Below, in pieces: positions 8,462 through 17,015 of a DNA stretch of 28,067 bases (its first letter is position 1; each line of letters opens with the position of its first letter). Source of the stretch: an uncultured Eubacteriales bacterium. Its GTDB lineage: Bacteria; Bacillota_A; Clostridia; Lachnospirales; Cellulosilyticaceae. A program made the position numbers and the translations under genes. The notes under the pieces are model-generated. The model had not been told where the DNA came from. It worked only from the letters and a program-made list of their open reading frames with translations, and ran no database searches. The stretch spans positions 1 to 28,067 of the forward strand of contig USPX01000006.1 of assembly GCA_900556665.1 (NCBI GenBank). The letters are read 5' to 3'.

Positions 8462-10627
8462 TTATCTTAATCCATTAAAGAATGTCTCTGAAGAAACGTT
8501 TTTCTCAAAGTTTTCACATACTACATCATAAATATAGTACTTGTTTTCGCTTTTACTTTCTTTAAGTATTTGATAAACATAGAATCCATAAGCATCTTTA
8601 GCTGGAACTACAAAGATACAGATTGCTAAATCCTGCTGATTAACTTTCATTGTATCTACATCTCTTAACTTATTAATAATGTCATCAATGTTTTTCTCAC
8701 CAAGAATACTGTGTTCTTTGATTTCGTTTTTAAGTTCTTCAAGTTCAATACGTTTACCATTATCAAATTGAATATCATAGTTTACTTCGCGTTCTAATTC
8801 ACCTTGCATATTATAAACATCAAAAGTAACCGTTCTTGCACTTTGTGCATAATATTGTATGGTCACCTCTCCATTTTGGTGATTAAGGATTTTCGTATCT
8901 TCTCCTCTTTTTACAACCACATCATAAATAAGTTTTGGATCCTCAGCATAAATATGTGGCTTGATTTTACCACATTGTTTATCTTTGATATAAGCGATAC
9001 TTCCTTTAATACAATCTAATTTAAGTTTTTCAGATGAATCTTTTTCTTTACCATTAGCTGTTCTTAATCTCTTACCTGGTATAAATTCTTTAAGTAATTG
9101 ATTAAATAAGGTAATCTTACATGACTGCCCAGATAACTTGTAGTTATGATATTGATTAAGATCTATATCACCAATTAAATCATTTAGCAAGCTATAAATG
9201 TCTGCATAAAGTAAAGTAGTAATCTCTTTGATATTAATTGCTACATTTGGTAAATCTATGCGTTTTTCTAACTTCTCTGTCTCACTATTAACTGCATAAA
9301 CATAGAATTTATTTAAATCTTCAATAATGATATTTTTGCTTTGTTCATCATTATGTTGAAAGTTAATAGATAATAAATCTGTACGTTTGTAAAATTCAAC
9401 TTTAATTTTTTCTGCTAATTGCCATAAGTAATAGAAGTTACGTTTGATACGTTTACGATCTGTTTCATAACGATATTTCTGGTTATTTGTAAATCGTGTT
9501 GGAATTACTTCTTCTGCTGCTTCATAAGCTTCTTCTAAATTGTTATAGATTTTGTTAACTTGTCTTTCTTTCTTGCTATTATCAATCTGTTCTAAGATAT
9601 CACTTTCTGCAAAAGGAATTAGTTCATCAATTTTTATATTAATAAAATCTTGATCAAATTGACTTGCTAATTTGATTTTAAGGAACTGGAATATTCTAAA
9701 TGTAATGTTATTCCCACCAAAGTTAGAATTACCGTTTTCAAATCTTGTTTTAATCTTTAAATCATATCCTGCATCTAATTTATTGAACGTATACTCACAG
9801 CTTGCTAAGTCTGTAGTACCTCCTCCACAGTCTATAATCATAATGTTATTGTCTTGTGTATATTTATCATACTCTTCCATTACACTTGAAATATGATTAT
9901 AAACAATAGAAATACCCTCATCTAAACTTGCAGCACTAGAAAGTACCTTGTACTGTGGTAACATTCTAGTCATTTCATTAATAAATTTATCTTTCAGCTT
10001 AACTGGTGCTGAGAAATGTACCTCTTCAAACTTTCTTTTAAAGTATTGCTCAGCAAGTTCAAGGATATGTTCCATGTATGCTTTAATAATTGATTTACGG
10101 CTTACTTTCTTTGTATTACCTTTTTCATCACTTATTTCTTCTAACTCATTAATGTTATTTATCCAACGTTTGATTTCAAAGAAGGTTGATGACTCTGTAT
10201 CGTAGTCTTGCTCAATAACTTTGCGTTTTGCTTCATAGCCAAAAAGATATTCCACTTTTTCTTTACTACAGTCTTTAACATATACAAGAGTTGGATAAAC
10301 ATATGAATCCTTTCTAGTATTTTGTGTAACATCTAAGAATTTCACAAGTTCTATTTCATTAGCAAATTCATCTATAATGCCATAGCTCCCCATAGTCGTA
10401 TTAGATGTTCCAAAATCGATACAAAGTGGTCTAGAAGTTTTCTCCATCTGTTTAAAGTCTACTTTACAATTTGCTGATAAAGCTTCTCCATTAAACATTA
10501 CAAGCTCTGAATACGGAATAACTTCCTGTTCGAAGAACTCTTTCACCTGCGCTGTATCTTTAATAAAGATTAATTTAAAGCTTCTATTTGTCCCAAAGGC
10601 TTTGTATTCGATACATCCTTGTTCCAT
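8462..10627 (-). CDS. Divergent Hsp70/actin-fold ATPase (Hsp70 no. 4)
   Basis: The 721-residue protein begins with ~65 residues before phosphate-1 CIDFGTSNTT (69-78). Phosphate-2 is MIIDCGGGTTD (263-273), and the adenosine-like motif is LSGQSCKI (498-505). The usual EP-x-AAA segment is replaced by DEGISIVYNHI (236-246), a marked departure from DnaK. A long helical insertion (about 330-420) separates phosphate-2 from the adenosine motif. The region after ~520 is beta-rich, then a ~60-residue helical stretch follows. The ATG at 10627 lies inside the previous gene (44-base overlap) with no good ribosome site, so translation probably relies on coupling. ATP binding is likely; the chaperone role is inferred from fold and context. 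Confidence 0.8.
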   Translation of the reverse strand: MEQGCIEYKAFGTNRSFKLIFIKDTAQVKEFFEQEVIPYSELVMFNGEALSANCKVDFKQMEKTSRPLCIDFGTSNTTMGSYGIIDEFANEIELVKFLDVTQNTRKDSYVYPTLVYVKDCSKEKVEYLFGYEAKRKVIEQDYDTESSTFFEIKRWINNINELEEISDEKGNTKKVSRKSIIKAYMEHILELAEQYFKRKFEEVHFSAPVKLKDKFINEMTRMLPQYKVLSSAASLDEGISIVYNHISSVMEEYDKYTQDNNIMIIDCGGGTTDLASCEYTFNKLDAGYDLKIKTRFENGNSNFGGNNITFRIFQFLKIKLASQFDQDFINIKIDELIPFAESDILEQIDNSKKERQVNKIYNNLEEAYEAAEEVIPTRFTNNQKYRYETDRKRIKRNFYYLWQLAEKIKVEFYKRTDLLSINFQHNDEQSKNIIIEDLNKFYVYAVNSETEKLEKRIDLPNVAINIKEITTLLYADIYSLLNDLIGDIDLNQYHNYKLSGQSCKITLFNQLLKEFIPGKRLRTANGKEKDSSEKLKLDCIKGSIAYIKDKQCGKIKPHIYAEDPKLIYDVVVKRGEDTKILNHQNGEVTIQYYAQSARTVTFDVYNMQGELEREVNYDIQFDNGKRIELEELKNEIKEHSILGEKNIDDIINKLRDVDTMKVNQQDLAICIFVVPAKDAYGFYVYQILKESKSENKYYIYDVVCENFEKNVSSETFFNGLR

Positions 10628-11075
10628 AATGAGGTACTAAGTATCCATAACCTGCAACCTTTTCATTGGCATTTACTAACATAAAGAAGTTCTTATAAAT
10701 ACCATCTATTTTTTCCATTGTAAATAAATCATTATAAGTAACAGGTGTCCCTTCATAAACAGTTGCTGTTGAAACGCCTAACTCATCTAAGCTCTCGATG
10801 CTTCCAGTATCTACAAGCTGTGTATAAAGCGCTTGTACATCATCTAAGTTTAATTTCTTTGATATTACTCCTGTTTTTTCTCCTACGATTTCAGCTGACT
10901 GTACTGTTTCTGTACTTGGCTGCTTAGGGGCTTTTGTTCCCCTAAGCTGTGCCTTTAATAAAAGCTCGATATTCTCAGCCTTATTATTTGTACTATCATA
11001 AGCAATTCCTTGCTCTTGTAACATTCTTTTGATTTTAATCCCTGGTAAGCTTTCTAATTCCTCTCTTGTAAGCAT
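10584..11075 (-). CDS. Small protein with N-terminal SAP/Rho-N-like segment
   Basis: The 163-residue protein starts with a ~45-residue helix-turn-helix-like stretch (LTREELESLPGIKIKRMLQE, then ENIELLLKAQL) of SAP or Rho-N type, a fold that binds nucleic acid or other helices. A polar linker (about 46-75) leads to an unrecognised C-terminal domain rich in Y, G and V. AGGGAGGA precedes the ATG. The last 44 bases overlap the next Hsp70-like gene in another frame. The gene sits between the Hsp70-vWA gene and Hsp70 no. 4, so it may be an adaptor or client-targeting subunit. That role and the SAP-like call are tentative. Confidence 0.68.
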   Translation of the reverse strand: MLTREELESLPGIKIKRMLQEQGIAYDSTNNKAENIELLLKAQLRGTKAPKQPSTETVQSAEIVGEKTGVISKKLNLDDVQALYTQLVDTGSIESLDELGVSTATVYEGTPVTYNDLFTMEKIDGIYKNFFMLVNANEKVAGYGYLVPHYGTRMYRIQSLWDK

Positions 11076-11093
11076 GCCTTTTCCTCCCTAAAT

Positions 11094-13142
11094 CTACTGA
11101 CGACTTAATGAATTGATAATCGTTTTAAATGTTTCAGCTAACTTATTCATATTATTAATTTGATAGAATTCAACTTGATTTGTCTCACTTACACTAGATA
11201 ATCTTTTCATGAGCTCTCTATCAATGTCATTACCTACACCAATTGTAATAACTCTAATTCCACTCTGTTTTGAGACCTTAGCCATTGCCTTAGCTTCTTC
11301 ATTATTATCTGGTCTACCATCTGTTACAATAATGATAACTTTATCATTTATACTACTTTTTAATTCATTATTAGCAATTTTAATAGCATGGTGCATGTTA
11401 GTAGAACCACCTGTTGTAATATGTGCTACTGTATCTAAAAGCTTATTTTCATCTTGTGTTAAACCACAGATAAGCTCTGCACGACTTGTAAAATCAACTA
11501 ATCCTAAGCGATGTACGCTAAGATCAATCATTTCTTCAATAAGTTTATTACAAGCTTTTTTAGCTTCATCCATACGTCCACCAATGCTCATACTACCTGA
11601 AGCATCAATGAGTAACATAAAGTCAATTGGACTTTGCTCACCACTTATTATTTTCTCACCTTTTTTCATTGTTACTTTTTTACAGGCTGACGTTGTCAAG
11701 TCTTTAGCTGTAACTTCTAAAATACGGCTCTCATCAAAGTTAAATGTTACTTCTATTTGAGGTACACCTTTTTTGGCTTTTTCAATGCCTTCTAATGTAA
11801 AGCTGCCATAGAATTCATTTTTTGTAAGGTCCTTTTCATCTTCTCCTTCGTAAACATTAATCGTAACTACCTCTTGATAATCAAATGTAGTTGTAAATAT
11901 TTCTGCTTCAGTAGCTGGATATTTTCTGTTTTTAAGAAGGATTCTTGATAATTCTTGTCCATTTTCCCCTACTACTTCAATCCCTAATGAATGTGAAATA
12001 ATATCGTTAACTTGTACCTTTTCTACTCCTGTTTGGCTATTTGCTAAAATGCATGCACCTGTTACAACTAATGTAGATAAGTCCATATCTGTATAAACTT
12101 TTTGATTAAAGATTTTTTCTACATTCTCTTTAATAGCTGGAATATAACAACTTCCTCCAACTAAGATAACACGCCCAATTCCTTTGATATCAATATTCTC
12201 TCTCTTAATCATATCTGTAATTGTTTGATTAATACGTTTATAAAGTGGCGCACATAAACTATCAAATTTGGCTCTTGATAGACGTGTTTCAAAGTTGTAT
12301 TCTTCACCTTCATATGTAAATAAGTTTGGTACTAATACTTCTGCTTCATCTGATTCACTTAATTCTACTTTGGCGCGTTCTGCTGCTTGTAAAAGGCGCC
12401 CCTGCATACTGTAATATTGGCCATACTCTAAGCCTGATATTCCTAGTGAAGATAAATCTATTTCTAAATCTTCTTGGATAATTTGATTAAAATACTTGAA
12501 GATTGTTTCATCAAAATCATCCCCACCTAACTTTTTATCACCATCTACAGCTAAGTTATCATAAACATTATTTTCATAGTTTACTTGTAATACACTAATG
12601 TCAAATGTTCCACCACCAAGGTCAATGACAAAGAGTTTATCATCTGTAGCTAAGTTTGCCCCATATGCAATTGCTGCTGCCATAGGCTCTGTTGTAATAC
12701 GTGTTACTTTAAATCCTGCTGCTTGTCCTGCTTTTCTTGTTTCATCAATTTGATTCGATGTGAAATATGCTGGTACAGTAATAACTGCTTCTATAGTTGT
12801 GCCTTCTTCAACTTTAAGTCTTTTCATTACATTAGCTTTTACTGTTTTTAAAATCTCAGTAGCCGCTAAAGTTGGTGTAACTTCTAAACCATCAAATTTC
12901 CATGTTTTATAAAAATCCCCCATCCAAGTTTTAGAGGATTTGATACGATTATTCGGATCAATTACACCTTTTGCCTGTGCTTTTTCTCCTACTTCAATAC
13001 TTCCATCTTCATTAACGTATAAAACAGAAGGTAACATTTCTGAACGTCCAAACTTAAGACATTTCATTTTCCCTTTGTTCATTACGCTAACAAGTGTGTT
13101 TGTTGTCCCTAAATCTATCCCTACTTGTATAATCTCACTCAT
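11094..13142 (-). CDS. Hsp70-vWA fusion ATPase (Hsp70 no. 3)
   Basis: The 682-residue protein is a canonical-looking Hsp70 nucleotide-binding domain with VGIDLGTTNTLVSV (7-20), AVITVPAYFTS (119-129), TEPMAAAIAYG (151-161), FVIDLGGGTFD (171-181) and VILVGGS about 322-328. A substrate-binding beta domain follows (about 375-490). Where DnaK has its helical lid, this protein carries a von Willebrand A domain from residue 507. That domain has an intact metal-site signature: DASGS (513-517), the TGGST turn ending about 581, and TDGRPD with D608. vWA domains bind partner proteins through a metal ion, so this may be a tethered scaffold or client receptor. A GAGGAG site lies just before the ATG. Ser, Thr and Asp metal ligands appear intact. 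Confidence 0.92.
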   Translation of the reverse strand: MSEIIQVGIDLGTTNTLVSVMNKGKMKCLKFGRSEMLPSVLYVNEDGSIEVGEKAQAKGVIDPNNRIKSSKTWMGDFYKTWKFDGLEVTPTLAATEILKTVKANVMKRLKVEEGTTIEAVITVPAYFTSNQIDETRKAGQAAGFKVTRITTEPMAAAIAYGANLATDDKLFVIDLGGGTFDISVLQVNYENNVYDNLAVDGDKKLGGDDFDETIFKYFNQIIQEDLEIDLSSLGISGLEYGQYYSMQGRLLQAAERAKVELSESDEAEVLVPNLFTYEGEEYNFETRLSRAKFDSLCAPLYKRINQTITDMIKRENIDIKGIGRVILVGGSCYIPAIKENVEKIFNQKVYTDMDLSTLVVTGACILANSQTGVEKVQVNDIISHSLGIEVVGENGQELSRILLKNRKYPATEAEIFTTTFDYQEVVTINVYEGEDEKDLTKNEFYGSFTLEGIEKAKKGVPQIEVTFNFDESRILEVTAKDLTTSACKKVTMKKGEKIISGEQSPIDFMLLIDASGSMSIGGRMDEAKKACNKLIEEMIDLSVHRLGLVDFTSRAELICGLTQDENKLLDTVAHITTGGSTNMHHAIKIANNELKSSINDKVIIIVTDGRPDNNEEAKAMAKVSKQSGIRVITIGVGNDIDRELMKRLSSVSETNQVEFYQINNMNKLAETFKTIINSLSRQ

Positions 13143-13185
13143 TATAATCTCCTCTATTTCTTAATTCACCCTTATTTATGAATAA

Positions 13186-13965
13186 CTACAGTCTAACTAT
13201 ACTTTTAAATTCATCATTTGTAACAGCACTTTCTGCCTCTACTGCTTCTATTTCTTTTTCAGTAGTCACATTTTCTTCTAGTATTTCTTCAGTTACATCT
13301 GCATGTGCTATTTCTTCTACTGTTTCCACTTTTTCTGACATCACATTGTCTTCTATGTTTTTTAATTCTTCTAAGGTTTTATTTTCTTTTAATAACTCCT
13401 CATTTAATTTCTTTTGTTCAACTAACTCCGTATAATTTTTTCTAAAATCTAATGCTAGCTGTTCATTCTTTTCTTTTAACTTTTTATTTTCTTCTTCTAA
13501 ACCTTGGCGTTGTTTTTGTTGCTCTATATATCTTTGACTTAATTCCTCATAGTCTCTTTTAAGTGCTTCATAATCTTCTCTTGCTTTTTCTTGCGCTTTT
13601 TGTAAGGCTATAATTTGACCATTTAAGCTTTGATTTGCTACAACATAAACTGCTTTATCTTGAAGTGCTGCTTCTTTGTCTCTTATTGCTACTTCTTTAT
13701 CTTGTTTTAATGCTGCTTTATCTATAGCGATTTCTTTGTTTTTATCATTTAAGGCATCAACTACTTTTTTTAAACTCTCTTGATTTCCTAAGAGGTCTTT
13801 CACTTCTTGTTGTAACTTTTCAATATATACTTGTTTTTCATCACTTGTTTGTTTATGATAAAGCGCTTCACTATGAAGTACTTCTATAATTTCTTCAAGA
13901 AAGCCAAAGATTTTTGCATCTTCTACTTGGCTATACTCTTTATTAAAATGATTATCTTTTCTCAT
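13186..13965 (-). CDS. Long coiled-coil protein with DK heptad repeats
   Basis: The 259-residue protein is almost entirely charged coiled coil from about 25 to 205. Residues 82-109 hold four 7-residue units starting DK (D82, D89, D96, D103). An acidic E/V/T-rich tail (about 205-250) ends in FKSIVRL. No catalytic or membrane motif is seen. It starts one base after the 65-residue gene, with AGGGGAAA as ribosome site, and precedes the Hsp70-vWA gene. A rod, tape-measure-like spacer or chaperone co-factor are all possible. The final KSIVRL resembles KSIVRV at the end of the GrpE-like protein encoded at 6841-7593, but no full GrpE beta domain is visible here. Confidence 0.75.
   Translation of the reverse strand: MRKDNHFNKEYSQVEDAKIFGFLEEIIEVLHSEALYHKQTSDEKQVYIEKLQQEVKDLLGNQESLKKVVDALNDKNKEIAIDKAALKQDKEVAIRDKEAALQDKAVYVVANQSLNGQIIALQKAQEKAREDYEALKRDYEELSQRYIEQQKQRQGLEEENKKLKEKNEQLALDFRKNYTELVEQKKLNEELLKENKTLEELKNIEDNVMSEKVETVEEIAHADVTEEILEENVTTEKEIEAVEAESAVTNDEFKSIVRL
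13639..13722 (-). repeat. Four in-frame 21-bp degenerate repeats (DK heptads)
   Basis: This segment encodes four successive heptads beginning DK within the coiled-coil gene. Each unit is 21 bp and the copies are degenerate at DNA level. It suggests local tandem duplication within a heptad-based rod. Confidence 0.6.
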
Positions 13966-13966
13966 A

Positions 13967-14164
13967 CTATTTCCCCTGTTCTATAGCTGCCATCATTTTT
14001 GTCATATAACTTTTTACTTCATCTACCACTTTTGCATCTCTTGCTTGCTTAGCTCTTGCTTCAAATATCTCTTTTCTCATGTAGTCAATAATGTCTAAGC
14101 CATGTGTTTTAAGCTCATTTAACTGAGTTTCACTTAAGTGAGTCATATTTTTTTCACTGTTCAT
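13967..14164 (-). CDS. 65-residue helical protein, unrecognised
   Basis: This small, mostly helical, charged protein has no signal peptide, membrane span or J-domain HPD motif. The reading frame is trusted because it sits in a tight gap, 3 bases after the Hsp70 gene upstream and 1 base before the coiled-coil gene. It has a GAGGT site at a sensible distance and an ATG. The size and helical character suit a small adaptor or an Hsp70 co-factor, but nothing in the sequence proves a function. Confidence 0.68.
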   Translation of the reverse strand: MNSEKNMTHLSETQLNELKTHGLDIIDYMRKEIFEARAKQARDAKVVDEVKSYMTKMMAAIEQGK

Positions 14165-14167
14165 GTA

Positions 14168-15694
14168 CTATACCTCTATTTTAATTTTTTCTTCTTGTAT
14201 CAAAATTGGAGTACTATCTTCATCCATATCATAAAATCTACCTAATATTTCACCTTGTTTACTAATTTGCATTTCATAACTAATTGTAGAAGCTTGATAC
14301 TTACTTTTATCTATTTCAAAGCATCCAATATAAATGACTTCTTCGTCTGTTATCGCAATATTTCTTTTCTTATTAAATAACTGATAAACCTTAAATGCTG
14401 CTTTTCTTTCTTTATAAGCTGATAAATCTAATGGTCTCTTTGGTGAAATGTAACCATACTTTGCATTCTTAGTAATGCATGGATCAAACTTACCTTGATA
14501 CTCTGTTCCTACACTGAAAGCAATTTTGTTTTGAAAACTTAATGTACTTTCTTCTTCTGTGATAAAGCTTAAATATCTTACAGAGCCATCTGCTACAGCA
14601 CGGTAAGTTTCATCGCTATCTAAATCATCTAAATCCAAAATATCATCATTTTCATCAAAGTAACTATATAAGAGCTCTTGGAAATAATCTATACGCGAAG
14701 TTCCTCCTACTAGCTTAACTTTTGTAATGTCTTCTTTATCTAATCTAGCATCTTCTATAAGCTGATCCATAAGGTCATAAATTCGAGACTTAAGCTCATG
14801 CTGCTCAAGAATGTCATAAACTTGCTGTCTGCTAAGTGAAAGCTCTACCTTTGAACCATCTCTTAAAATCTTAAAGGTTTCTACCTCATCTTCATCATCG
14901 ATAAACAATTCTTGTTTAAGGTCTTCTACTAATTTGAAGATTTCAGCCTTACTATCTTTCGCATCTTCTTCAGATAAACTTTCTAAAATATGCTTGCAAT
15001 TAGGCACTATGATTTGATTATAAATAGCTTCTGTAATGTCTACTCCGCCATATTTTAGTCCATTTGAAGCAAGTACTTTAAGTGTCATATTATTTTCGCC
15101 ATCATTTTCTATTGAAAATAAGCTTAAATCTAATGTACCACCACCAAAGTCAAAGACAATTATGTTCTCTTCTACCTCTTCATCTTCAAAGTAATCTTCT
15201 ATAGAAAAGATAGCTGCTAAAGGTTCTGTAATGACTTCCGATACATTGAATCCTGCTTCAGTAGCTGCTTTTAGAATTCTTGCCTTCTGCATCTCTGAAT
15301 AACAAACTGGTGTTGTAATAACCACCTCATCTGGCATATCACCACCATTTTGTTCACAAACAATCGCTTTTACTTTAGTAAAGATATCCTTTGCTACAGT
15401 AATTGCACCTACTTCTTTTCCTAAGTTAGGAATGTATTGTACCCAGTTTTCTGTTTCTAACTTACGTTTTATATAAACAACTTGATTTTCTTCATGTTCA
15501 TTTGTATTTTGAGCTGTGAACCCTATTACAGGCTCTTTCTCTTTATACAAAATAACATTCGGTGTAATGGCATCTGCTAGATTTTGATTTTTTTCAAGCT
15601 TAACAGGTATTGCTGTACCCTTTTTATTGTTCCATTTAGAGACCTTGATGTTACAAGTTCCAAAGTCTATCCCTACAAGCATTTTATCTTCCAT
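14168..15694 (-). CDS. Hsp70-family ATPase (Hsp70 no. 2)
   Basis: The 508-residue protein has Hsp70 motifs LVGIDFGTCNIKVSK (6-20), EVVITTPVCYSE (123-134), TEPLAAIFS (156-164), IVFDFGGGTLDL (179-190) and KLVGGTSRI (327-335). An unusually acidic segment (about 345-362) lies near the end of the nucleotide-binding domain. Only ~130 residues follow, forming a short beta-rich substrate-binding-like part and no helical lid. The ATG has GAGGGGAC upstream. It lies directly downstream of the membrane-anchored GrpE-like gene, so these two are plausible partners. The substrate is unknown. Confidence 0.9.
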   Translation of the reverse strand: MEDKMLVGIDFGTCNIKVSKWNNKKGTAIPVKLEKNQNLADAITPNVILYKEKEPVIGFTAQNTNEHEENQVVYIKRKLETENWVQYIPNLGKEVGAITVAKDIFTKVKAIVCEQNGGDMPDEVVITTPVCYSEMQKARILKAATEAGFNVSEVITEPLAAIFSIEDYFEDEEVEENIIVFDFGGGTLDLSLFSIENDGENNMTLKVLASNGLKYGGVDITEAIYNQIIVPNCKHILESLSEEDAKDSKAEIFKLVEDLKQELFIDDEDEVETFKILRDGSKVELSLSRQQVYDILEQHELKSRIYDLMDQLIEDARLDKEDITKVKLVGGTSRIDYFQELLYSYFDENDDILDLDDLDSDETYRAVADGSVRYLSFITEEESTLSFQNKIAFSVGTEYQGKFDPCITKNAKYGYISPKRPLDLSAYKERKAAFKVYQLFNKKRNIAITDEEVIYIGCFEIDKSKYQASTISYEMQISKQGEILGRFYDMDEDSTPILIQEEKIKIEV

Positions 15695-15708
15695 GTTGTC
15701 CCCTCTAG

Positions 15709-16998
15709 TTACTTCAATTTATTTGATAGTACAATCATCTCACCTCGTATAGCGATCTGATCAAACTCCTCTAAATCATTCATATAATTTATGTAATAAG
15801 GCAGCATTTCTACCTCTTCAATACGATTGTGCTTCTTAGCGTCTTCTGTTTTTCGTGGGAAGATTTTCATATCACTATAATCTTCTTCTTTTGTAGTGTT
15901 ACCTACTACAACTTCACGTGTGTATACCCCACTTTTTGTAAGGTAAGCATTAACTTCTTTTAATAGCGACTCATAAAAAGCATCTTGTGTACTTTTCATC
16001 CCTCTATAAATTGCTACCATCAATTTTTCTAAGAAATAACGTTCTAATACTGTTGCATATCGACTAGCTACTATACCTGAAATTTCTTCTTCATCCTCAT
16101 TTTCTAAGTCCACCTTATCAAAAGCCTTTTTAAGCTCTTTTTCATACTTCTCAATGATTCTAAGAAATGTTGGTGCTTCTTTATACTCACTATTCGTTAA
16201 ATACTGGATCAGTGCAGTCACATCTTGTACGCTTTTCATTTCCGCTTCAACCTGTGCAATATCGCCTACAAATAAGCATCTTTCTTGTGATGGTAAGCTA
16301 AAGCTTTGAATACTAACTTTACTGCTTTCCACCTTCTTATCTTGTACTACTTTATTTTCTACTGGCTGAACTATTTGCGGTTTAGTCGCTACAGAATGCG
16401 TTGGTATATTTACTACTTTTGGTGCCGAAGATTCTTGTTGTAGCTTTGTATAGCTCTGTTCTAAATAACTATTTTTCTCTAAAGCCTTATTAAGCTGCTC
16501 TCTTAGATAAATATTCTCTCTCTCTTTATCAGCTAAGATTGATTTTGCCTTAGAATCTTCATACACCTCTTGTTGAAGCTGTTTATTTTGTGCTTCTAAC
16601 TGCATCACCCTTTGGCTTATTGTAGCCATTTCATTTCTTAGTCTGGCATTTTCTTGACGCTCTTGTTCTAAGGCTTGCTTAAGTGCCATCTCTTCTGAGG
16701 CTTGAGCAACTTCATGACTTATCTCTTCTCTTGCCTGTGCTAACTGCATTTCAGTTTGTTTTAAGCGATTTGCAACCGTATTATAACTTCTCGCTAATTC
16801 TTCATAACGCTCAGCCATGACTTGGGCTTCTTTAAACTTTTTCTCTGCTGATACTTTATACTTTTTAAGTTCTTCTTGATTATTTTTTAGTCTTATAATA
16901 TGCTTTCTATTTTGTCTATCTAAATATATATAATAAACACAAGCTCCGCCTAATACGCCATAAGAAAGCACTCTGCCTAATAATAAAAGTCCTTTCAT
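15709..16998 (-). CDS. Membrane-anchored coiled-coil protein with GrpE-like C-terminal domain
   Basis: The 429-residue protein opens with one hydrophobic span (about 4-26, including LLLLGRVLSYGVLGGACVYY), then basic residues, so the bulk should face the cytoplasm. A long coiled coil covers about 33-190, a linker follows, and a folded domain occupies about 300-429. That domain is clearly paralogous to the C-terminal half of the next gene product: it shares YTR-x-x-VVGN, DY-x-DM-x-x-x-PRKTE, EVE-x-LPYY and a LSNKLK end. The EVE-x-LPYY to IAIRGEMIVLS segment weakly recalls the GrpE beta wing. Flanked by Hsp70 genes, it may recruit an Hsp70 to the membrane. The paralogy is solid; the exchange-factor role is inferred. 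Confidence 0.78.
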   Translation of the reverse strand: MKGLLLLGRVLSYGVLGGACVYYIYLDRQNRKHIIRLKNNQEELKKYKVSAEKKFKEAQVMAERYEELARSYNTVANRLKQTEMQLAQAREEISHEVAQASEEMALKQALEQERQENARLRNEMATISQRVMQLEAQNKQLQQEVYEDSKAKSILADKERENIYLREQLNKALEKNSYLEQSYTKLQQESSAPKVVNIPTHSVATKPQIVQPVENKVVQDKKVESSKVSIQSFSLPSQERCLFVGDIAQVEAEMKSVQDVTALIQYLTNSEYKEAPTFLRIIEKYEKELKKAFDKVDLENEDEEEISGIVASRYATVLERYFLEKLMVAIYRGMKSTQDAFYESLLKEVNAYLTKSGVYTREVVVGNTTKEEDYSDMKIFPRKTEDAKKHNRIEEVEMLPYYINYMNDLEEFDQIAIRGEMIVLSNKLK

Positions 16999-17015
16999 TG
17001 TTCCACATCCTCACT

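Noticed and set aside
11209..11760. 183-residue plus-strand open frame
   Set aside because: Lies wholly opposite the Hsp70-vWA gene, has S/L-rich composition typical of an antisense shadow, and no sensible ribosome site or homology pattern.
13178..13435. Plus-strand S/T-rich 85-residue frame
   Set aside because: Mirror of the coiled-coil gene; the S/T runs come from the complement of E/K-rich codons.
13639..13722. Possible CRISPR-like array
   Set aside because: Units are only 21 bp, degenerate, in frame and without spacers; they encode coiled-coil heptads.
15709..16998. TssL/TssM membrane-complex subunit
   Set aside because: Only one short N-terminal span, then coiled coil, with a C-terminal domain shared with a soluble neighbour; no DotU/IcmF features seen.
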